A DNA stretch of 64,000 nt from positions 62,001 through 126,000 of the forward strand of contig NZ_AWGC01000019.1 of assembly GCF_000495835.1 (NCBI RefSeq), written 5' to 3'. The notes below the pieces were generated by a model. That model saw nothing but the letters and a program-made list of their open reading frames with translations. It was not told the origin of the DNA and did not search any database. Shown in pieces: positions 35,339-43,519 of this stretch (positions are counted from its first letter, which is position 1; each line of letters opens with the position of its first letter). Position numbers and translations under genes: made by a program. This DNA comes from Asticcacaulis sp. AC402. Its GTDB lineage: Bacteria; Pseudomonadota; Alphaproteobacteria; Caulobacterales; Caulobacteraceae.

Positions 35339-36703
35339 TCAGATTGTATAGGGGGCGCGCATCGGGCGCGACAGCATGGCATTGGCTTCGTCATCGTTCC
35401 TGAAGCGCTCCAGCACCGGATCCCAAAGGACCTTGCGCTTCAGAACCATGGCGATGTCATGCACCAGACAGGTCGAACAGCCCCGGTGACCCAGCTCGGC
35501 CGGCGAGATCGGCGCGTCGCGGCTGACGATACAGTCCAGCCAGTTGCCGTGTTGTTCATCGGCCTTGTACAGATGGATCTCGTTCGGGCCGATCACCGAG
35601 GTCAGGATCTTCGGATCGGACGCCGCCAGCTTAGGTGACGGCGCCGATTTCGGATCGCTGGCCGTCGCCGCCGAATCACCGCGCGACACGAACAACCAGC
35701 CCTTGGTGCCGATATATTTGATGCCGTTGGGATAATCACCCGACACACTCATGCGCATGCCATTGGCATAGAGGGCTTCGGTGCGGAATTTGCCATGGAC
35801 GTCCCACAGGCCGGCGCTCGGGTATTCGACATGGTCACACCACACTTCGATGGGGCCGGTATGTTCGGTATCCATGCCCCAGTGGGCGCTGTCGATATGG
35901 TGCGAACCCCAGCCGGTGATCATGCCGGCGCCGAACTGACGCAGGCGCAACCAGCCTGGCCGATCGTAACCCACGCGCGGATGGACGCGGTCCAGCGTGT
36001 AGGGCACATAGGGCGTCGAGCCCAGCCAGGCGTCATAGTTGAAACCGTCCGGAACGGGCATGGGCGTCGGATTACCGCCGGCAGGATCGCCCGGCAGCCC
36101 GACCTCGACCCGCTGGATGTCGCCAATGCGGCCATTGCGGACCAGTTCGGCGGCGGTACGGAACTGCGGCATGTTGGTGCGCTGCTGGCTGCCGATCTGC
36201 AGGATGCGGCCCGAAGCCAGGACAGCATTGCTAAGCGCCCGGCCTTCGGCGATGGTCAGCGACGCCGGCTTTTGCAGGTAGACGTCCTTGCCGGCACGGA
36301 CCGCGTGGATCGCCTGGATGGCGTGCCAGTGATCCGGCGTCGAGATGATGATGGCATCGATGTCCTTATTGGCCAGGACCTCGTGATAGTCGGCATAGAC
36401 CTTCACGCCGTCATAGGGTTTGCCGGTCTTTTTGGCATAAAATTCGTTGACCAGGACCTTGGCCTCTTCGGCGCGGTGAGGGTCGACGTCGCACACGGCG
36501 GTGATCAGGGCGCGGTCATATTGCATGACGCCGGGCATATCGTGGCCGCGCGAAATGCGGCCCGTGCCGATGCCGGCGACGTTTATGCGCTTCGACGGGG
36601 CATATTGTCCGAACACGGACGATGGGACAATGGCGGGGAAGCCTGCAGCCACGGCGCTCGCCAGCCCGGCCTTCAAGAACCCGCGTTTCGTCAGCTTAAC
36701 CAT
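35339..36703 (-). CDS. Gfo/Idh/MocA-family oxidoreductase, exported type
   Basis: The 454-residue protein begins MVKLTKRGFLKAGLASAVAA, a Tat-like signal with Lys-Arg instead of two Arg. The NAD(P)-binding Rossmann start INVAGIGTGRISRGH is near residue 40. The family motif EKP is changed to LQKPAS in KDVYLQKPASLTIAEG, with the Lys kept. GWGSHHIDSAHWGMD holds the catalytic His region. Family members oxidise or hydrolyse sugars, and Tat-exported ones carry bound NAD; the substrate is unknown. It lies 19 bp after a related gene, so the pair forms an operon. Confidence 0.9.
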   Translation of the reverse strand: MVKLTKRGFLKAGLASAVAAGFPAIVPSSVFGQYAPSKRINVAGIGTGRISRGHDMPGVMQYDRALITAVCDVDPHRAEEAKVLVNEFYAKKTGKPYDGVKVYADYHEVLANKDIDAIIISTPDHWHAIQAIHAVRAGKDVYLQKPASLTIAEGRALSNAVLASGRILQIGSQQRTNMPQFRTAAELVRNGRIGDIQRVEVGLPGDPAGGNPTPMPVPDGFNYDAWLGSTPYVPYTLDRVHPRVGYDRPGWLRLRQFGAGMITGWGSHHIDSAHWGMDTEHTGPIEVWCDHVEYPSAGLWDVHGKFRTEALYANGMRMSVSGDYPNGIKYIGTKGWLFVSRGDSAATASDPKSAPSPKLAASDPKILTSVIGPNEIHLYKADEQHGNWLDCIVSRDAPISPAELGHRGCSTCLVHDIAMVLKRKVLWDPVLERFRNDDEANAMLSRPMRAPYTI

Positions 36704-36722
36704 ACGTTTCCTCTCCTTGTTT

Positions 36723-37907
36723 TTAGCCGAGGCCGTTGATCCGTTTGGCGTTCTTTTGCGCTTTTATGGACAGTTCGGCGGCCAGCAGAGCCTGATCCTG
36801 GTCCTGGGCCGTGTGGGTGCGATTGACGACGTCGTCGACGAACTGCGGCCCGAATGGCAGCGGGCCGTTGGTGCAGTCGATCACCCGTGTGCCCTGCTGA
36901 TTGACGACGATAAGCAGGTTGCCCTTCTTTTCGACGCCGACATTGATGTATTTGCGCGCCTCGATATAGCCGTCGGTCCCCAGGATAAACAACCGACCGT
37001 CGCCCCAGGTGCCCAGACCCTTCGGCGTGAACCAGTCAAGGCGAATATAGCCAAAGCCTCTGTCGCTGCGCAGCATCATGTCGCCGAAATCCTGGAACTT
37101 CGGGCGGTCAGGGTGCTTCAGGTTGGCCACCTGCGATGTCACGATCTCGGCCTTGGTCGAGCCGGTGTAATAGAGAAACTGATCCACCTGGTGCGATCCG
37201 ATATCGGCCAGGATGCCGCCAAAACGTGTATCGTCCCAGAACCAGTCCGGGCGCCCGCCACCACCACCGGCGTCGCCACCGTTCTGGAAGATCTGGTGCG
37301 GCGCCAGGTTGATGGTCTGGATCACGGTGCCGATGGCGCCCTGCCTGATCAGTTCGCCGGCATGGACTGCGGCGCGCACGTCCAGGCGCTCGGAATACTG
37401 GATCTTGTACATCCTGCCGGTCGATTTGATCGCCTTACGGACCTCAGCCAGCTCTTTGAGCGTTATGATGCCCGGCTTGTCCGCCAGCACGTCCTTGCCG
37501 GCCCGCATGGCGCGCAGACCGATCTGCGTGCGCTCGTTAGGAACCTGGGAGGTCAGGATGACCTGGAGCGACGGATCGTTGATGATCTCGTCCTGGGTGG
37601 CCTTGATCGGCACATTGGGAAAGCGCTTCGTGAAGTTGGCCAGCTTGTCGGGCTCGGAGCCCCAGGCCGAGACCAACTCACCGCCGCCGCGCATTACCGC
37701 CGCCGCCATGCCGTAGATGTGGTCGTGGCTCATGCCGACGACGCCGAAGCGGATCTTGTGTTTGGGTTGTTCCTCGGGGAGGACCGGCAGGGTTTCGATC
37801 GCCGCCTGTCCGGCCGCCAGAGCGGCTTCGGGAACGCCGGCGCCCATCATCGCCACCGGTGTCAAACCCGCCGCCAGCAGAAACTCACGTCGTCCGGTAC
37901 GCTGCAT
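36723..37907 (-). CDS. Gfo/Idh/MocA-family oxidoreductase, Tat-exported
   Basis: The 394-residue protein starts with a proper twin-arginine signal (GRREFLLAAG) followed by a hydrophobic stretch and Ala-rich cleavage region. The Rossmann start is KIRFGVVGMSHDHIYG, the Lys-Pro motif is KDVLADKPGIITLKE, and the substrate-side motif GGILADIGSHQVDQFLYYTG contains the conserved His. A Gly run (AGGGGGRPDW) lies before it. It shares only the fold with its downstream partner. The pair probably processes a carbohydrate in the periplasm. No regulator or transporter is adjacent. Confidence 0.9.
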   Translation of the reverse strand: MQRTGRREFLLAAGLTPVAMMGAGVPEAALAAGQAAIETLPVLPEEQPKHKIRFGVVGMSHDHIYGMAAAVMRGGGELVSAWGSEPDKLANFTKRFPNVPIKATQDEIINDPSLQVILTSQVPNERTQIGLRAMRAGKDVLADKPGIITLKELAEVRKAIKSTGRMYKIQYSERLDVRAAVHAGELIRQGAIGTVIQTINLAPHQIFQNGGDAGGGGGRPDWFWDDTRFGGILADIGSHQVDQFLYYTGSTKAEIVTSQVANLKHPDRPKFQDFGDMMLRSDRGFGYIRLDWFTPKGLGTWGDGRLFILGTDGYIEARKYINVGVEKKGNLLIVVNQQGTRVIDCTNGPLPFGPQFVDDVVNRTHTAQDQDQALLAAELSIKAQKNAKRINGLG

Positions 37908-37971
37908 GGGGTCCTCCTGGGGGGCAGGGTCATTGGTCTTACCTTTGAGGCCATGATGGCCTGATCAGGAG

Positions 37972-38134
37972 GGTAAGGCAAGGGGTCGCGGACCCCTCGA
38001 CCCCATAACCTTCAGAGTTTTGGAATCCTGTAGCGAATAAAAAAAGGACCGCTCGGGTCCCTTTTTTATTCGCTACAAGAAGCCAAGCCCTGAAGAGTCA
38101 CGGGGTCGAGGGGCCCAAGGCCCCTCGCCTTAAT
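37972..38134. repeat. Family C long nested hairpin, copy C2, with terminator core
   Basis: The element folds on itself over about 160 nt: AAGGCAAGGGG pairs with CCCCTCGCCTT, CCCCTCGACCCC with GGGGTCGAGGGG, and ACCTTCAGAG roughly with CCCTGAAGAG. The tip is the stem GTAGCGAATAAAAAAAGGAC against the matching arm that ends ATTCGCTAC at 38076. The tip has A/T runs on both sides and should act as a terminator for nrdA and anything leftward of it. It lies between the start of the oxidoreductase operon and the nrdA stop. Confidence 0.8.
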
Positions 38135-38137
38135 CCC

Positions 38138-40009
38138 TTACTGACACGCCAGACATTCCTCATAATCCGTCTTGGGCGTCGACATCTTTTCCACGGCTTC
38201 CTTGGTCTCGCTACCAGCGTGCGAGGCGCGCTGGACCGATTTGGAGCGCAGATAATACATCGACTTCAGGCCCTGTTCCCACGCCGTCCAGTGCAGCATG
38301 TGCAGGTCCCACTTGTCGACATCTCCGGGCAGGAAGATGTTCAGCGACTGCGACTGGCAGATCTCCGGCGTGCGATCGGCCGCCAGTTCCACCACCCAGC
38401 GCTGGTCGATTTCGAACGCCGTCTTGAACACGAACTTTTCGTCTTCGCTCAGTTCGTCCAGATGCTGCACCGAACCTTCGTGCTGGACGATGTTGTCCCA
38501 CACTTCGGCCGTATTGATGCCCTTGGTCTCCAGCAGACGTTCGAGGTACGGGTTCTTCACTGCAAACGAACCCGACAGGGTCTTGTGGGTGTAGATGTTG
38601 GCCGGGATCGGCTCGATACCGGCCGAGGTACCGCCGCAGATGATCGAGATCGACGCGGTCGGCGCAATGGCCAGCTTGTGCGAGAAGCGCTCCATGACAC
38701 CTCGCTCTTCAGCGTCGCGGCACGGCCCGCGCTCCTGACCCAGCTTGATAGACGCCTTGTCGGCCTCACGGCGCAGGTGCTTGAACAGACGCATGTTCCA
38801 CGACTTGGCCATGGCCGACTCGAAGGCCACACCCTGAGCCTGCAGGAACGAGTGAAAGCCCATCAACCCTAAGCCGACCGAACGCTCGCACAGGGCGGAA
38901 TAGACGGCCGAATCCATCGAGCCCGGCGCGCACTGGATGAAGTCCTCCAGCACGTTGTCGAGGAAGCGCATGACGTCCTCGATAAAACCCGGAGCGTCGC
39001 GCCATTCCATAAAGGTTTCAGCATTGACCGACGACAGGCAGCACACCGCCGTGCGGTCCTGGCCGCGGTGGTCCGGGCCCGTGTGCAGCATGATTTCCGA
39101 GCACAGGTTCGACTGGGTCACCTTAAGGCCCAGTTCGCGCTGGTGCTGCGGCATGGAGCGGTTGATGGTGTCGTTAAAGATCAGATAGGGCTCGCCAGTT
39201 TGCAGGCGGATTTCCAGAATCTTCTGCCACAGGTTACGGGCATCGATGTAGCGCACCACCTCGTCATTCTTCGGCGAACGCAGGCCGAACGGCGTCCCAT
39301 CGCGCACAGCCTCCATGAATTCGTCGGTGATGCCGATACCATGGTGCAGGTTCAGGCTCTTGCGGTTGAAGTCACCCGACGGCTTGCGGATTTCCAGGAA
39401 CTCTTCGATCTCCGGGTGGAAGACGTCGAGATAGACGGCCGCCGAACCGCGGCGCAGGGAGCCCTGCGAAATCGCCAGGGTCAGCGAGTCCATCACACGG
39501 ATGAAGGGGATGATGCCTGAGGTCTGGCCGGCGCCCTTGACCTTTTCACCGATCGAACGGACGCGGCCCCAGTAGGTGCCGATGCCGCCGCCATTGCTGG
39601 CCAGAGCAACATTCTCGTTCCAGGTTCCGACAATGCCTTCCAGGCTGTCCGGCACGGCGTTCAGGAAACAGGAGATCGGCAGGCCGCGCGAGGCGCCACC
39701 ATTGCTCAGCACAGGAGTTGCCGGCATGAACCACAGCCTGGAGATATAGTCGTAGATGCGTTGGGCGTGATCGCTGTCGTCGGCATAGGTGGTGGCGACA
39801 CGGGCAAACATGTCCTGATAGGACTCACCGGGCATCAAATAGCGGTCGTCCAGGGTCGTCTTGCCGAAATCAGTCAGGAGGGCATCACGCGAAGGGTCGG
39901 TAACCACATGCTTATGCAGCTTGAACTCCGGACGCACCTTGGGCCGAACATTCATGTTCGGCTTAAAGGGCGCAGAAACCTCACGCTTAACCGCTTCACT
40001 CGCTGACAT
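38138..40009 (-). CDS. nrdA: Ribonucleoside-diphosphate reductase, large subunit
   Basis: NrdA reduces ribonucleotides to deoxyribonucleotides for DNA synthesis. The 623-residue class I large subunit has the active-site Cys in LPISCFLNAVP, the Asn-Cys-Glu triad in SNLCSEIMLH, the second redox Cys in AVCCLSSVN, and a C-terminal shuttle pair ECLACQ. No ATP-cone is present at the N-terminus, so overall dATP inhibition may be absent. I use ATG 40009; the frame opens slightly upstream without a better start. The nrdB partner is not adjacent. Two NrdR-like boxes lie upstream. Confidence 0.95.
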   Translation of the reverse strand: MSASEAVKREVSAPFKPNMNVRPKVRPEFKLHKHVVTDPSRDALLTDFGKTTLDDRYLMPGESYQDMFARVATTYADDSDHAQRIYDYISRLWFMPATPVLSNGGASRGLPISCFLNAVPDSLEGIVGTWNENVALASNGGGIGTYWGRVRSIGEKVKGAGQTSGIIPFIRVMDSLTLAISQGSLRRGSAAVYLDVFHPEIEEFLEIRKPSGDFNRKSLNLHHGIGITDEFMEAVRDGTPFGLRSPKNDEVVRYIDARNLWQKILEIRLQTGEPYLIFNDTINRSMPQHQRELGLKVTQSNLCSEIMLHTGPDHRGQDRTAVCCLSSVNAETFMEWRDAPGFIEDVMRFLDNVLEDFIQCAPGSMDSAVYSALCERSVGLGLMGFHSFLQAQGVAFESAMAKSWNMRLFKHLRREADKASIKLGQERGPCRDAEERGVMERFSHKLAIAPTASISIICGGTSAGIEPIPANIYTHKTLSGSFAVKNPYLERLLETKGINTAEVWDNIVQHEGSVQHLDELSEDEKFVFKTAFEIDQRWVVELAADRTPEICQSQSLNIFLPGDVDKWDLHMLHWTAWEQGLKSMYYLRSKSVQRASHAGSETKEAVEKMSTPKTDYEECLACQ

Positions 40010-40057
40010 AATCGCATTAACCCTTGACAAAAAATTCTTACATTAAAAGCACATTAA

Positions 40058-40104
40058 CAACTACATCTAGTGGCTGGGGTGCCTTTCGTGTCGATATATG
40101 GGGA
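40058..40104 (-). promoter_or_regulatory. Tandem NrdR-like boxes upstream of nrdA
   Basis: Two 16-bp sites resemble the NrdR consensus ACACTATATATAGTGT: CAACTACATCTAGTGG (40058-40073; 11 of 16 match) and TGTCGATATATGGGGA (40089-40104; 9 of 16). Their centres are 31 bp apart, the three-turn spacing typical of NrdR box pairs. They lie 49-95 bp upstream of the nrdA start. NrdR would repress when dATP is high. Confidence 0.7.
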
Positions 40105-40253
40105 TCAAGTTGGGGAATCCGTCAAGCGGGCAAGATGCTGTTCAGGCGAACTTTTTCGTTAATGAGGGGTAAATTTTTCGCTTTTTTCAAGAGCCTCAAG
40201 GGTTTGGACGATCTTCACACAGATTAACGCCAATCACGATTTCTGTGAACGAA

Positions 40254-40605
40254 TCAAACCTCGATTTGGTCTTCCGTTTTCGACCGGTAGCGGTCAAGTC
40301 CATTGTCGCCGTCGACCAGCACGACTCTGGGGACAATCGGCACATGCATCGGCTCAAAGCCCGTAATCATGACCTGTTCACCCGCACCGATGAGATAGGG
40401 GCGATGCGGTTTAGGGCAATGATTCCCGAATCACGTTCCTTTTTGATAAGGCAGGTCTTGGGTCGCGCACCCGAGGTGGTGGAAACGACCATAGATCGCT
40501 CGCCTTCCCACCGGCCGACGGAATCCATCAGGGTCTCGTCATTCGTGGTGTAACCGACATAGGCCAGGCTGGCGTCGGCGACATAGGCGTAGTGGATCCT
40601 GGAAC
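40254..40605 (-). pseudogene. Decayed unknown gene with a frameshift
   Basis: Leftward from 40605 the sequence encodes IHYAYVADASLAYVGYTTND, then RWEGERSMVVSTTSGARPKT and CLIKKERDSGIIALNRIAP. The frame must then change (about 40400) to continue PYLIGAGEQVMITGFEPMHV and PIVPRVVLVDGDNGLDRYRS, ending at a stop at 40254. Both halves look protein-like. The 5' end is cut off by repeat A4. I do not recognise the family. Confidence 0.45.
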
Positions 40606-40606
40606 T

Positions 40607-40728
40607 TAGAGCGAGATGGCTTTAGGTAGAATCGCCATCTCGCTCTAAGTTTTTGTTGTGTCGCGCAATTTATCCAAAAACGGGAGCGCCCGTGCGGGTG
40701 CCACACACTTTATAGGATTGCGCTCTAT
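40607..40728 (+). repeat. Family A palindromic repeat, copy A4
   Basis: The left hairpin (AGAGCGAGATGGC / GCCATCTCGCTCT) is identical to that of A2. The right module is longer because of an inserted inverted repeat GGGAGCGCCCGTGCGGGTGC before CACACACTTTATAGGATTGC. It ends GCTCTA. It abuts the 5' end of the decayed gene at 40254-40605, so it may have caused the truncation. Confidence 0.85.
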
Positions 40729-41094
40729 ACAATGACTCGTGGGGCTTACGGGCGCCGTTCGCGGTTGGTCGATGGTATCCGGCTGTATGGGGAAGATGCA
40801 AAGGCTCGGCTAGCTGGCAATGGATTTTGCCACGAACGACGCGAACAGGCGCAAACTTTCTGATGCTGCTTGAACCCTCCGCGCCGCGGCCTTCTACGCG
40901 AAGGTTTGAAACACGGATAAACGGGGATTCCCGTTTTCCTACTTCGACTTCGGCGACATCAACGTCCGCATTCGAACCAGCCGAAAGGTGCCGCTGCGCG
41001 GAACTTTTCGAATCGGCCGAGAATCTGTGTTCATCCGTGGTTCAAAAGAGAGACCCGGGACAAACCCGTGCCGCATGGACCTGAATTGACAGGC
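40729..41094. other. Intergenic region without a recognisable gene
   Basis: No coding sequence is convincing in these 366 bp. The stretch AATCTGTGTTCATCCGTGGT (41022-41041) and AAACACGGATAAACGGGGAT (40908-40927) resemble a short phrase found between genes in many bacteria, so this may be relic DNA. The plus-strand frame at 40827 has unlikely composition. Confidence 0.4.
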
Positions 41095-41403
41095 TCAGAA
41101 CGAGCGTTCACTACGATGAGCTAATAGATAGCCCAACGCCACACCGGCAGCCAACGCCATGACGGTCGAAGACAGCGGATGATCGTCGACCGCATTAACA
41201 GCGCGCTTTCTCGCCGCCTGCAACTCCTCGCTCGCGAGGTTGGTGAATTGCCTTATCCGTTCTTCGGCAACCCTTGTCTTCCTTGCGATCTGGCCATAGA
41301 CGTGCTCGACCTCGTGCCTGATCGCCTCGGACAAGGATTTCACATCCGACTCACCGAATGACTTGATCTTGTCGGCGGCAGCCTTGGCTTTTGGGGACAG
41401 CAT
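41095..41403 (-). CDS. YqjD/ElaB-like membrane-anchored protein (DUF883)
   Basis: The 102-residue protein has a long amphipathic helical part (KAAADKIKSFGESDVKSLSE ... RVAEERIRQFTNLASEEL) and one C-terminal helix (PLSSTVMALAAGVALGYLLA) followed by RSERSF. The pattern matches the DUF883 family (ElaB, YqjD, YgaM), whose members bind ribosomes at the inner membrane in stationary phase in E. coli; transfer of that role is inference. The helical part is longer than the canonical core suggests. It is monocistronic. Confidence 0.82.
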   Translation of the reverse strand: MLSPKAKAAADKIKSFGESDVKSLSEAIRHEVEHVYGQIARKTRVAEERIRQFTNLASEELQAARKRAVNAVDDHPLSSTVMALAAGVALGYLLAHRSERSF

Positions 41404-41508
41404 AACGGACTCCTTCCGTTCGGAACGAAAAACGGGGACTGAGCTAAGCCGAAATGGTATCGGCGCGAAGTCACAGTCTACACGGGCCGCTGTAATTTTT
41501 CCGTATGG

Positions 41509-42177
41509 TTATTCCGTCCACAAATCTGTGATGTCGCCTTTGCGGTTCAACATGTGAATGGCGCGCTTGATGACAGTCAGAACGTTTTCGATCCGCGCTT
41601 CGCTCTCATAGGTCAGGGCCGCGCGATGCATGCCATCCAGCGCAAACCGGGCCAGGTCGCGCGACGCCTGGAAACGAGCATCGTTGCCGGCCATTATGAA
41701 GCCGGGCGTCGCCCGCCCCATCGCCGCCTTGTCGAAGGCTTCCTGGGCCGGTTGAATCGCCTTGGCGACCTCGGCGTCCTGACGGCCTGCCCGTTCCAGC
41801 GCCAGAAACGCCGAAAACGGTATCGAACTCAGCAGCCTCCAATAGGCTTCGATAGCGCCATCCAACGCGTCCTGGCCGGGCCTCAGCTTCTTGGCCTCGG
41901 CTTCAAAGGCGGCTTCACGCGCAGCCTGGATGTGCCAGGCGGCCGCTTCGACCAGGTCTTCACGCGTCGGGAAATGGTAAAGCATGGCGCCGCGGGTCAG
42001 GCCACAGGCTTCGGCTATGGCAGCATTGCCGGCACGGAAATAGCCAAGTTCCGCAAACAACCGCATGGAAGTATCGAGGATCTGAACCCGCGTCCGCCGC
42101 GACTTTGGGGTGTCGCGCGCAGGAGGATCCTTCGCCGAACTATCCCGCACCTGCGCTGGTTTACCACGCTCGTTCAT
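41509..42177 (-). CDS. TetR/AcrR-family regulator
   Basis: The 222-residue protein has the TetR N-terminal DNA-binding domain: ILDTSMRLFAELGYFRAGNA then IAEACGLTRGAMLYHFPTRE at residues ~55-75. The ligand-binding half has no signature that gives the effector. A basic and proline-rich N-terminal tail of about 28 residues precedes the domain. It diverges from a glycosyltransferase gene. The 15-bp inverted repeat TTGCC-N5-GGCAA at 42248-42262 in the shared gap is a candidate operator. Confidence 0.9.
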   Translation of the reverse strand: MNERGKPAQVRDSSAKDPPARDTPKSRRTRVQILDTSMRLFAELGYFRAGNAAIAEACGLTRGAMLYHFPTREDLVEAAAWHIQAAREAAFEAEAKKLRPGQDALDGAIEAYWRLLSSIPFSAFLALERAGRQDAEVAKAIQPAQEAFDKAAMGRATPGFIMAGNDARFQASRDLARFALDGMHRAALTYESEARIENVLTVIKRAIHMLNRKGDITDLWTE

Positions 42178-42247
42178 TCTACTCTTTCACCGTCAACTAC
42201 ACCGACGGTCATATCGGCCACTTGCCGTGTCATAAAAATAAGGCATT

Positions 42248-42262
42248 TTGCCAGTTAGGCAA
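42248..42262. promoter_or_regulatory. Inverted repeat, candidate TetR-type operator
   Basis: TTGCC-AGTTA-GGCAA is a 5-bp perfect inverted repeat with a 5-bp spacer. It is 71 bp from the regulator start and about 149 bp from the glycosyltransferase start. A half-site CTTGCC lies at about 42222. Confidence 0.4.
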
Positions 42263-42410
42263 GCCACAACACGCGAATTCTTCGCAAGTTTCAGCCGCTT
42301 CCACTTTTTGTGCGCAGCAAAATGCATTAGCCGTTGAACGCTGGCACCTTGCCAAGCTCTCATGAAGCGGGCAAAGGGTTTTCTCGGATTTCCTTTATAG
42401 GACAAAACAC

Positions 42411-43478
42411 GTGCGTATCTTGTTGGCCACCGACGCGTGGGAGCCTCAGGTCAATGGTGTCGTGACGACGCTTCGGCGGACTATGGCCGAGTGCGAAAAG
42501 CTGGGCCACGAGTTCAAGGTTATCGAATACAATCAGTTCAAGACCGTCTCCTGGCCTGACTATCCGGAAGTCAAGCTCGCGCTGGGCTGTTATGAAGAGG
42601 TCCGCGAAATCATCCAGGACTACGAGCCCGACGCCATCCATATTGCCACCGAAGGCTTTGTCGGTCTGGCGGCTCGGCGGGTATGTCAGGAATGGAAGCT
42701 GCCCTTCACCACAAGCTATCACACCAAGTTCCCGGAGTATGTCTCGGCACGCCTGCCGATACCGTTGTCGTGGGGCTATGCCTTCATGCGCTGGTTTCAC
42801 AAGCCGTCCGGCCGGGTGATGGTGGCGACGGCGACCCTGGCGCGCGACCTGGAATCGCGCGGCTTTATCAATATCTCGCCGTGGACCCGCGGGGTCGATA
42901 CCGAAACCTTCCGGCCGGGCCTGGAGCCGATCTTCGGCGACCTGCCGCGGCCGATCATGACCTATGTCGGCCGGGTGGCTGTCGAGAAAAACCTCGAAGC
43001 TTTTCTGAAAATCGACCTGCCGGGCACCAAGGTGGTGGTCGGAAAAGGCCCGCAACTCGAAGACTTGCATGCAAAATACCCCGCTGTCGTGTTTACCGGA
43101 CCAAGATTTGGGGAGGAACTGGCGCGGTCCTATGCCGACTCGGATGTGTTCGTATTCCCGTCGCTGACAGATACCTTCGGACTGGTGATCACCGAAGCCA
43201 TGGCGGCTGGCACCCCCGTCGCCGCCTTCCCGGCACACGGGCCAATCGACATTATCCCGGGGTCGGGCGCCGGCGCGATAAACGACGATCTGGCGGTGGC
43301 GATCGCTGAAGCGCTGAAGATCGACCGCAAGGATGTGCGCGCCTATGCAGAAAAGTTCTCCTGGCCGGAGTGTGCGGCTGAGTTCATCCGCAACCTGGAA
43401 CCCTATCCGGAACCGGCCAAGACCAAGCTGTGGAACAAACTTAGGCATCTAACGCGCAAGCGTGTGAAGAAGGTTTAA
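42411..43478 (+). CDS. Family 4-type glycosyltransferase (mannosyltransferase-like)
   Basis: The 355-residue GT-B protein opens RILLATDAWEPQVNGVVTTL, the sequence shared by GDP-mannose-dependent alpha-mannosyltransferases and related lipid glycosyltransferases. The C-terminal domain has VGRVAVEKNLEAFL and the EX7E-type donor motif PSLTDTFGLVITEAMAAGTP. No membrane segment is present, but the basic C-terminus (KLRHLTRKRVKKV) could bind the inner membrane. It probably glycosylates a lipid acceptor. The start is GTG 42411. The gene converges on phnE. Confidence 0.88.
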   Translation: MRILLATDAWEPQVNGVVTTLRRTMAECEKLGHEFKVIEYNQFKTVSWPDYPEVKLALGCYEEVREIIQDYEPDAIHIATEGFVGLAARRVCQEWKLPFTTSYHTKFPEYVSARLPIPLSWGYAFMRWFHKPSGRVMVATATLARDLESRGFINISPWTRGVDTETFRPGLEPIFGDLPRPIMTYVGRVAVEKNLEAFLKIDLPGTKVVVGKGPQLEDLHAKYPAVVFTGPRFGEELARSYADSDVFVFPSLTDTFGLVITEAMAAGTPVAAFPAHGPIDIIPGSGAGAINDDLAVAIAEALKIDRKDVRAYAEKFSWPECAAEFIRNLEPYPEPAKTKLWNKLRHLTRKRVKKV

Positions 43479-43519
43479 GGCAAAGGGACAAGGGGGGGCG
43501 CGACCGCGCGCCTTGCCTG
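43476..43519. repeat. Short family C-like hairpin between convergent genes
   Basis: The segment starts at the glycosyltransferase stop (TAAGGCAAAGGGACAAGG) and contains the GC-rich hairpin GGCGCGACCGCGCGCC (near-palindrome) followed by TTGCCTG. The opening is like the left arms of C1 and C2. It may act as a terminator for both genes, though the T-tract is weak. Confidence 0.45.

Noticed and set aside
36501-37964. 487-codon plus-strand open frame opposite the Gfo/Idh/MocA genes
   Set aside because: It spans the gap between two well-supported minus-strand genes and has no recognisable domain.
40827-41084. 85-codon plus-strand frame between A4 and the YqjD-like gene
   Set aside because: Composition is Arg/Ser/Thr-rich, there is no ribosome binding site, and it overlaps phrases typical of intergenic relics.
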